Assembly: GCA_014653835.1 (NCBI GenBank)
Contig: JACWDY010000010.1
Location: forward strand, 1 to 35,533
DNA: 35,533 nucleotides
Reading direction: 5' to 3'
DNA from: Pelagibacterales bacterium SAG-MED28
GTDB lineage: Bacteria > Pseudomonadota > Alphaproteobacteria > Pelagibacterales > Pelagibacteraceae
Within the stretch, counting starts at the first letter, position 1, and the number at the start of each line of letters is the position of its first letter. The notes beneath the pieces are model-generated. The model did not search any database, had not been told where the DNA came from, and saw only the letters and a program-made list of their open reading frames with translations. Positions 30,895 through 35,533 of the stretch are shown here, piece by piece. The position numbers and the translations under genes are program-made.

Positions 30895-31799
30895 TGGAAA
30901 GAATAAGCTTCAAACACTCAGTTATATTTTTCAATTTTTGTATTTTGATTAGTCCATTTTATTTCATAGTAAATTTTGAACCAATAATTTTTTGTTTATT
31001 CTTAATATTAATTCTTGGAATTTCTCATGGGGCTTTAGATAATATTAAAGGGAAAAAACTTTTTAAAATATTTGGTTATAAATCTAGCGTTTATTTTTAT
31101 CTTGCATATGTATTTATCTCTGTTTTAATTGTAGCTAGCTGGTTGTGTTTTCCTAATACTGTCTTGTTTATATTTCTAGTTGTTGCATCTTATCATTTTG
31201 GAAAAGAAGATACGGTGTTTTCTTTTAAAAGAAAGTTTTTGATATCTGAATTTTTATTTTTTTTAAAAGGTTCATCAATTATCTTAATGCCTCTATTATT
31301 AAAAAAAGCTGAAACGATTGAAATATTTAGAATTTTAAATTTTAATGTATTCGAATCATCAATTTTCACAGATCAATTTTTGATAATAATGTTATTTTTA
31401 AGCTTTTTATCGTCTTTATATATTTCACAAAAAAAGAATGCTAACCTTATTGGAATTATGGTTATGGATTTTTTTTCGTTATTTATATTAAATTTTTTCT
31501 TAACGCCTGTATTAGCTTTCACACTTTATTTTTGCTTTCTACATTCTATAAGACATTCTATTAAATTGATTTTTGAATTAGATAAATCTATTAAAAGTGG
31601 ACTTAAAAAATTTATTAGTAGGGCAATTCCTTTAACGCTGGTCACTGGTGTAATGTTTTTATTAGCAATATTTTTTTTAAATAATTTTTATGAGCTCGAT
31701 GAGGCTATTTATAAGGTAATTTTTATTGGTTTGGCGTCTCTTACTTTTCCGCATATATTGCTTGAATACTTGTTAGAAAAGAATGAAAAAAGAACTTAA
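30894..31799 (+). CDS. blh: Beta-carotene 15,15'-dioxygenase, Brp/Blh family
   Basis: Membrane dioxygenase that splits beta-carotene into two retinals, the chromophore of microbial rhodopsins. The 301-residue protein has about seven or eight hydrophobic segments and the family's iron-binding histidine motifs: LGISHGALDN (His45), ASYHFGKEDTVF (His100), CFLHSIRHSIKL (near 216 and 220) and TFPHILLEYL (near 285). Presence of crtI-crtB-crtY directly upstream supports a retinal rather than carotenoid end point. The rhodopsin gene itself is not in the window. It overlaps ispH by 17 bases. Confidence 0.93.
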   Translation: MERISFKHSVIFFNFCILISPFYFIVNFEPIIFCLFLILILGISHGALDNIKGKKLFKIFGYKSSVYFYLAYVFISVLIVASWLCFPNTVLFIFLVVASYHFGKEDTVFSFKRKFLISEFLFFLKGSSIILMPLLLKKAETIEIFRILNFNVFESSIFTDQFLIIMLFLSFLSSLYISQKKNANLIGIMVMDFFSLFILNFFLTPVLAFTLYFCFLHSIRHSIKLIFELDKSIKSGLKKFISRAIPLTLVTGVMFLLAIFFLNNFYELDEAIYKVIFIGLASLTFPHILLEYLLEKNEKRT

Positions 31800-32727
31800 A
31801 ATTTATTTAGCGTCTCCCAGAGGATTCTGTGCCGGAGTTAAAAGAGCAATTGAGATTGTAGAGAAAGCTATAGATAAATTTGGAACTCCCGTTTATGTAA
31901 GACATGAAATTGTGCACAACAAACAAGTTGTTGATGAATTAAAAGAAAAAGGTGCAATATTCGTGGATGAGCTCTCGGACATTAAGGATTCAAGTAGACC
32001 GGTTATTTTTTCCGCACATGGTGTTCCTAAATCAGTTCCTGAGGAAGCAAAATTTAAAAATTTATCTTATGTGGATGCTACTTGTCCGCTAGTTTCTAAA
32101 GTACATAGAGAGTCTGAACAACTAAATAAAAATGGTTATGACATATTATTAATTGGTCACAAAGATCACCCGGAGGTTATTGGTACCATGGGACAGCTTC
32201 CAAAAGGTTCAATTACGTTAATTGAAACTAAAAATGATACCGATAATCTCAATGCAGATAATTTCAATAAACCCTTAGCATATATAACTCAAACCACTTT
32301 ATCTGTTGATGATACCGCTGAAATAATTGATGCCCTTAAAAAGAAGTTTCCAAAAATTAAAGGTCCTATTAAAGAGGATATTTGTTATGCAACAACTAAT
32401 CGACAATCTGCTGTAAAAGAAATAGCCTCTAAATGTGATATATTTTTTGTTGTAGGTAGTCGGAATTCATCTAATTCAGTAAGACTTGTAGAGGTGGCAA
32501 AAAAGGCGGGATGTAATAATTCTCATTTAATGCACTCAGAAAAGGAGATTCCTTATAACGATATAGAAGACTCTAACACCATTGGAATATCCTCGGGTGC
32601 TTCGGCTCCAGAAAAATTGGTTCAAGGATTACTTAATAATTTAAAAAAAGATCGTAAAGTTTCTATAGAAGAGGTAGTAGTTGCAGAAGAAAAAGTTGTA
32701 TTCAAATTACCAAAAGAACTTAACTAA
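31783..32727 (+). CDS. ispH: 4-hydroxy-3-methylbut-2-enyl diphosphate reductase
   Basis: Last MEP-pathway enzyme, giving IPP and DMAPP through a 4Fe-4S cluster. The 314-residue protein has the three cluster cysteines at the expected places: Cys16 in SPRGFCAGVKRAI, Cys101 in DATCPLVSKVH and Cys201 in EDICYATTNRQ (E. coli 12, 96, 197). Conserved His residues include VRHEIVHNKQVV, SAHGVP and GHKDHPEV. The ATG at 31783 lies inside blh, so isoprenoid supply and retinal synthesis are translationally linked. thrB follows with TAATG. Confidence 0.97.
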   Translation: MKKELKIYLASPRGFCAGVKRAIEIVEKAIDKFGTPVYVRHEIVHNKQVVDELKEKGAIFVDELSDIKDSSRPVIFSAHGVPKSVPEEAKFKNLSYVDATCPLVSKVHRESEQLNKNGYDILLIGHKDHPEVIGTMGQLPKGSITLIETKNDTDNLNADNFNKPLAYITQTTLSVDDTAEIIDALKKKFPKIKGPIKEDICYATTNRQSAVKEIASKCDIFFVVGSRNSSNSVRLVEVAKKAGCNNSHLMHSEKEIPYNDIEDSNTIGISSGASAPEKLVQGLLNNLKKDRKVSIEEVVVAEEKVVFKLPKELN

Positions 32728-33695
32728 TGGCAGTCTACACAAAATTAAATCAAAATAAAATTGAGGAAATTTTATTAAGTTACGACTTAGGAAAGTTAGA
32801 CTTTTTCGAAGGTATTGAAGAAGGAATAGAAAACACAAATTATTTTTTATCAATTAACAAAAAAAAATTTATACTAACTATTTATGAAAAAAGAGTTAGA
32901 TCTGCTGATCTTCCTTTTTTTTCAGATTTAATGTCATCATTAAATAAAGCTAGCTTTAAATGCCCCGCCCCTATTTCAAATAATAATAATGAAACTATTA
33001 CAAATTTTGAGGGAAAAAAACTAATGATTGTAACGTTTCTTGAAGGAAGAGCAAAACAAAATCTTTCACCTGCCAACTGTAAAACAATTGGGTCTGAGGT
33101 AGCTAAAATGCATGAGCTCACAAAGAGTCTTAAACTAAATCGACAAAATGATCTCTCAGTCAATTCATGGAGAAAGTTGTTTAATTCAGTTAAAGATAAG
33201 TGTGAAAATATACATAAAGATTTGCCAAGATTAATTGAGGAAAATCTTAATGATGTTGAAAAAAATTGGCCAAAAAATCTGCCAAGAGGAATAATCCATG
33301 CAGATTTATTTCACGACAATATTTTTTTTATTCAAGATAAATTTAGCGGTGTAATTGACTTTTATTTCTCATGTGAAGATTTTTTTGCTTTTGAAATAGC
33401 TATTTGCTTTAACGCTTTGTGTTTTGACGGTCTAAAAAGCAATTTAAGTTTTAACGTTACTAAAGCAAAAAATTTTATAGATGGATATACATCTGTAAGA
33501 AAATTATCTGACGAAGAATTGAATAATATTAAGGTTTTATCTCAAGGCGCTGCTTTAAGATTTTTGCTAACTCGAGTATTCGATGCGTTAAATAAGGTAG
33601 AGGGAGCAATAGTTAAAATAAAAGATCCGATGGAGTATTTAAAAAGATTAGAATTTCACAAGAATGCAAAAAATCATGAGGATTATTTTTTTTAA
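32727..33695 (+). CDS. thrB: Homoserine kinase, ThrB2 type (APH fold)
   Basis: Phosphorylates homoserine for threonine synthesis. This is the aminoglycoside phosphotransferase-like form found in alphaproteobacteria and pseudomonads, not the GHMP-type ThrB. The 322-residue protein has GIENTNYFLSINKKKFILTIYEKR in the N-lobe, the catalytic loop HADLFHDNIFF at residues 191-201 and the metal-binding GVIDFYFSCED with Asp211. Threonine synthase (thrC) lies 0.9 kb downstream on the other strand, supporting the assignment. Its start shares TAATG with ispH and its stop does the same with rnhA. Confidence 0.92.
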   Translation: MAVYTKLNQNKIEEILLSYDLGKLDFFEGIEEGIENTNYFLSINKKKFILTIYEKRVRSADLPFFSDLMSSLNKASFKCPAPISNNNNETITNFEGKKLMIVTFLEGRAKQNLSPANCKTIGSEVAKMHELTKSLKLNRQNDLSVNSWRKLFNSVKDKCENIHKDLPRLIEENLNDVEKNWPKNLPRGIIHADLFHDNIFFIQDKFSGVIDFYFSCEDFFAFEIAICFNALCFDGLKSNLSFNVTKAKNFIDGYTSVRKLSDEELNNIKVLSQGAALRFLLTRVFDALNKVEGAIVKIKDPMEYLKRLEFHKNAKNHEDYFF

Positions 33696-34117
33696 TGAAA
33701 TTAAAAATTTATACAGATGGTGCTTGCTCAGGTAACCCTGGGAAAGGAGGTTGGGCAGCGATCATATTAGATGATACTAACCAATCAAGTATTTCTGGAG
33801 GCGAAAAAAATACGACTAATAATAGGATGGAATTAATGGCTCCAATTATGGCATTAAAAAAAATAAAAAAGAAATCAGAAATTACAATTTTTACTGACTC
33901 AAAGTACGTGAAAGACGGAATTACTGATTGGATTAAAAAATGGAAACAAAATAATTGGAAAAGTGCAAATAAGAAACCAGTTAAAAATAAAGATTTATGG
34001 GTGAAATTGGAAAATGCTTGTCTAAAACATAAAATTACTTGGAAATGGGTTAAAGCTCACGCTGGCAACAAATATAATAATCTTGTTGATGAGTTAGCAG
34101 TTTCAGAGACTAAATAG
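33695..34117 (+). CDS. rnhA: Ribonuclease HI
   Basis: Degrades the RNA strand of RNA-DNA hybrids. The 140-residue protein has the full catalytic set: Asp8 in IYTDGACSGNPG, Glu46 in NNRMELMAP, Asp68 in IFTDSKYV and Asp131 in NNLVDELA, plus the basic handle region WIKKWKQNNWKSANKKPVKN and His121 in KAHAGN. The thrB-rnhA neighbour pair is common in alphaproteobacteria as far as I recall. It is the last gene of the long plus-strand run, overlapping the convergent peroxiredoxin gene by eight bases. Confidence 0.97.
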   Translation: MKLKIYTDGACSGNPGKGGWAAIILDDTNQSSISGGEKNTTNNRMELMAPIMALKKIKKKSEITIFTDSKYVKDGITDWIKKWKQNNWKSANKKPVKNKDLWVKLENACLKHKITWKWVKAHAGNKYNNLVDELAVSETK

Positions 34118-34595
34118 ATTTTAAAAAATTCTCAGCAGCAGATAGTTCGCAAGTAGCTGTTTCTTTTTCTTCCTCCACTTTTTTAACTTCACCATTCTCC
34201 ACAAGCATAGTGTATCTATTTGATCTAATTCCTAATCCTTTTTCTGACTTATCTACTTCTGCTCCTATCGCTTTGGTAAATTTAAGAAATGGATCTCCAG
34301 CCATGAAAATTTTACCTCCAGCATTTTGATTTTCTCCCCAAGCCTTCATAACATTTGGATCATTTACAGCGATACATATAATTTTTGAAATTCCTTTTTT
34401 AGTAGCCAACTCGTAATTTTTTACGTACCCAGGAAGATGACGAGCTGAACAAGTTTTAGTAAAAGCTCCAGGCATACCTAAAATAATAATCTTGCCTGTA
34501 CAAAGATCTAAGAGATCAATTTTTTTTACATCATTATTTTGGTCAAGATAAAATAATTCCGAGTTAGGTAGTTTGTCTCCTATTTTTATTCTCAT
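34110..34595 (-). CDS. Peroxiredoxin, Prx5 type
   Basis: 161-residue thiol peroxidase that reduces hydrogen peroxide and organic peroxides. The active-site segment is PGAFTKTCSARHLPGYV with the peroxidatic cysteine at Cys49. The downstream VNDPNVMKAWGENQNAGGKIFMAGDP and GLGIRSNRYTMLVENGEVK segments are characteristic of the Prx5 subfamily. A cysteine near the C-terminus (TATCELS) could act as a resolving residue. Cytosolic, as no signal is seen. The start overlaps the thrC stop (ATGA), so it is probably co-transcribed with thrC. Confidence 0.92.
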   Translation of the reverse strand: MRIKIGDKLPNSELFYLDQNNDVKKIDLLDLCTGKIIILGMPGAFTKTCSARHLPGYVKNYELATKKGISKIICIAVNDPNVMKAWGENQNAGGKIFMAGDPFLKFTKAIGAEVDKSEKGLGIRSNRYTMLVENGEVKKVEEEKETATCELSAAENFLKSI

Positions 34596-35533
34596 TGTAT
34601 TTTACCCAAAATATAATTTTTTACTTCTGAATTTGAATTCCCAATAATATCAAATGTTTCCTTTTTATCTATATTCAATTTTAGATGTTCAGGTAAGTCT
34701 AAATTTTTACCTATAGCTTTTTTTATTGTATCGTTAAACTTGTAAGGATGAGCTGTACCAAGAACAACTATATCTCCCAAATTTTTAAAACTTTTTGCTG
34801 CACCTACGCCAGTAGCAGTATGGGGATCAATTATAAATTTATGCTCTTTATATATCTCATCGATTATAGATACTGTCTCTTCATCTGTAACTTTTACTGC
34901 TTCAAAATCTTTTTTTATTCTATCGATTTCTTTTTTTTCTAAATTGAATAAACTTTTAGATGACAGATCATTCATTAATGACCCTACCTTACTATCGCTT
35001 TCATCTAATATATAATAAAGTAGCCTCTCAAAATTGCTGGCAACTTGGATATCCATGCTTGGTGTGATGGTTGCTTTCACTGTATCAGGTTTATATTCAC
35101 CCGTATTAATAACTCTTTGTAAAATATCATTTTTATTTGTAGCAACTATAAGTTTATTAATTGGTAAACCCATTTTTTTTGCCACATATCCAGCATAGAT
35201 ATCTCCAAAATTACCAGTTGGTACAGAAAAGCTAATATTGTTTTTTTTTAATTTAAAAAAAGAATAAAAATAATAAACAATTTGACAAACAATTCTTGCC
35301 CAATTGATAGAATTTACGCCAGACATGTTTATTTTTGATCTAAAACTATCTTCATTAAAGAGCTGTTTTACAATTTTTTGACAATCATCAAATGAACCCT
35401 CAATAGCAATATTATAAATATTAGCACCGCCAATTGTTGTCATTATTTTTCTTTGAATATTAGAAATTTTATTATGAGGATGCAGAACAAAAAGATTTAT
35501 ATTTTTTCTATTACTTAATGCTGCAATAGCCGC
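34592..35533 (-). CDS. thrC: Threonine synthase, 5' end cut by window edge
   Basis: PLP enzyme converting O-phosphohomoserine to threonine. The frame is open through the right edge; the first ATG in the window (35443) is internal, since the upstream codons read AAIAALSNRKNINLFVLHPH, the usual interior threonine synthase sequence before MTT. Further landmarks are NIYNIAIEGSFDDCQKIV, INWARIVCQIVYYF, VPTGNFGDIYAGYVAKKMGLP with the phosphate-binding glycines, and DPHTATGVGAAKSF with VVLGTAHPYKF. The PLP lysine lies beyond the window. The order of features is that of the long bacterial/yeast-type threonine synthase. It is followed by a coupled peroxiredoxin gene. Confidence 0.95.
   Translation of the reverse strand, partial: AAIAALSNRKNINLFVLHPHNKISNIQRKIMTTIGGANIYNIAIEGSFDDCQKIVKQLFNEDSFRSKINMSGVNSINWARIVCQIVYYFYSFFKLKKNNISFSVPTGNFGDIYAGYVAKKMGLPINKLIVATNKNDILQRVINTGEYKPDTVKATITPSMDIQVASNFERLLYYILDESDSKVGSLMNDLSSKSLFNLEKKEIDRIKKDFEAVKVTDEETVSIIDEIYKEHKFIIDPHTATGVGAAKSFKNLGDIVVLGTAHPYKFNDTIKKAIGKNLDLPEHLKLNIDKKETFDIIGNSNSEVKNYILGKIQ

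Noticed and set aside
1-35533. CRISPR arrays, insertion sequences, prophage, rRNA, riboswitches
   Set aside because: No regularly spaced repeats, transposase or integrase genes, rRNA segments or recognisable riboswitch leaders were seen; poly-A and poly-T runs reflect base composition.

Overview
The window is AT-rich (I estimate about 30% G+C) and extremely compact. Stop and start codons overlap repeatedly (ATGA, TAATG), no gene-free stretch exceeds about 120 bases, and there are no mobile elements, CRISPR arrays or rRNA genes. The gene content points to a streamlined marine alphaproteobacterium of the SAR11/Pelagibacterales type: a CcrM methyltransferase, F0 ATP synthase genes with paired b and b' subunits and no F1 genes, a cytochrome bc1 operon, and a carotenoid-to-retinal pathway of the kind that serves proteorhodopsin. 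The taxonomic call is inference from gene content and composition; no database search was possible.

Layout. 1-3948: the end of an EnvZ-like histidine kinase, a convergent ubiK-like gene, then lgt, a MidA/NDUFAF7-type methyltransferase and pgeF. 3990-7362: prs, rplY, pth and ychF. 7339-9901 (minus): the bc1 complex genes petA-petB-petC. 9991-11743: trmL, hemF and greA. 11740-15651 (minus): a TPR lipoprotein-like or exported protein, ispE, tRNA-Gln(UUG) and the CCA-adding enzyme. 15660-18825: a family 4-type uracil-DNA glycosylase, rnhB, ccrM and a PD-(D/E)XK nuclease-like protein. 18826-21649 (minus): mutY, an FAD monooxygenase and an MT-A70 adenine methyltransferase. 21644-34117 (plus): one nearly gapless run of dciA-like, dsbA-like, smc, atpI-B-E-F'-F, crtI-crtB-crtY-blh, ispH, thrB and rnhA. 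34110-35533 (minus): a Prx5-type peroxiredoxin and the 3' part of thrC.

How the genes work together. The bc1 complex builds proton-motive force and the F0 genes encode the channel that spends it. Directly downstream of F0, crtI-crtB-crtY-blh converts geranylgeranyl diphosphate through phytoene, lycopene and beta-carotene to retinal, the chromophore of a light-driven proton pump; the rhodopsin gene and crtE are not in the window. IspE and IspH supply isoprenoid precursors to this pathway. A second theme is DNA maintenance: UDG, MutY, RNases HI and HII, CcrM, Smc and a DciA-like helicase loader.

Most worth a second look: (1) a short ccrM upstream region packed with four GANTC sites, two of them forming a perfect inverted repeat just before the start; (2) a PD-(D/E)XK nuclease-like gene three bases after ccrM, abutted by a convergent MT-A70 methyltransferase, a candidate restriction-modification or epigenetic module; (3) an Smc of only 814 residues in which I cannot find a hinge domain; (4) a family 4-type UDG that lacks most of the iron-sulfur cysteines; (5) mutY and dciA starting on the same six bases, ATGCAT; (6) the CCA-adding enzyme gene starting 7 nt after a tRNA.
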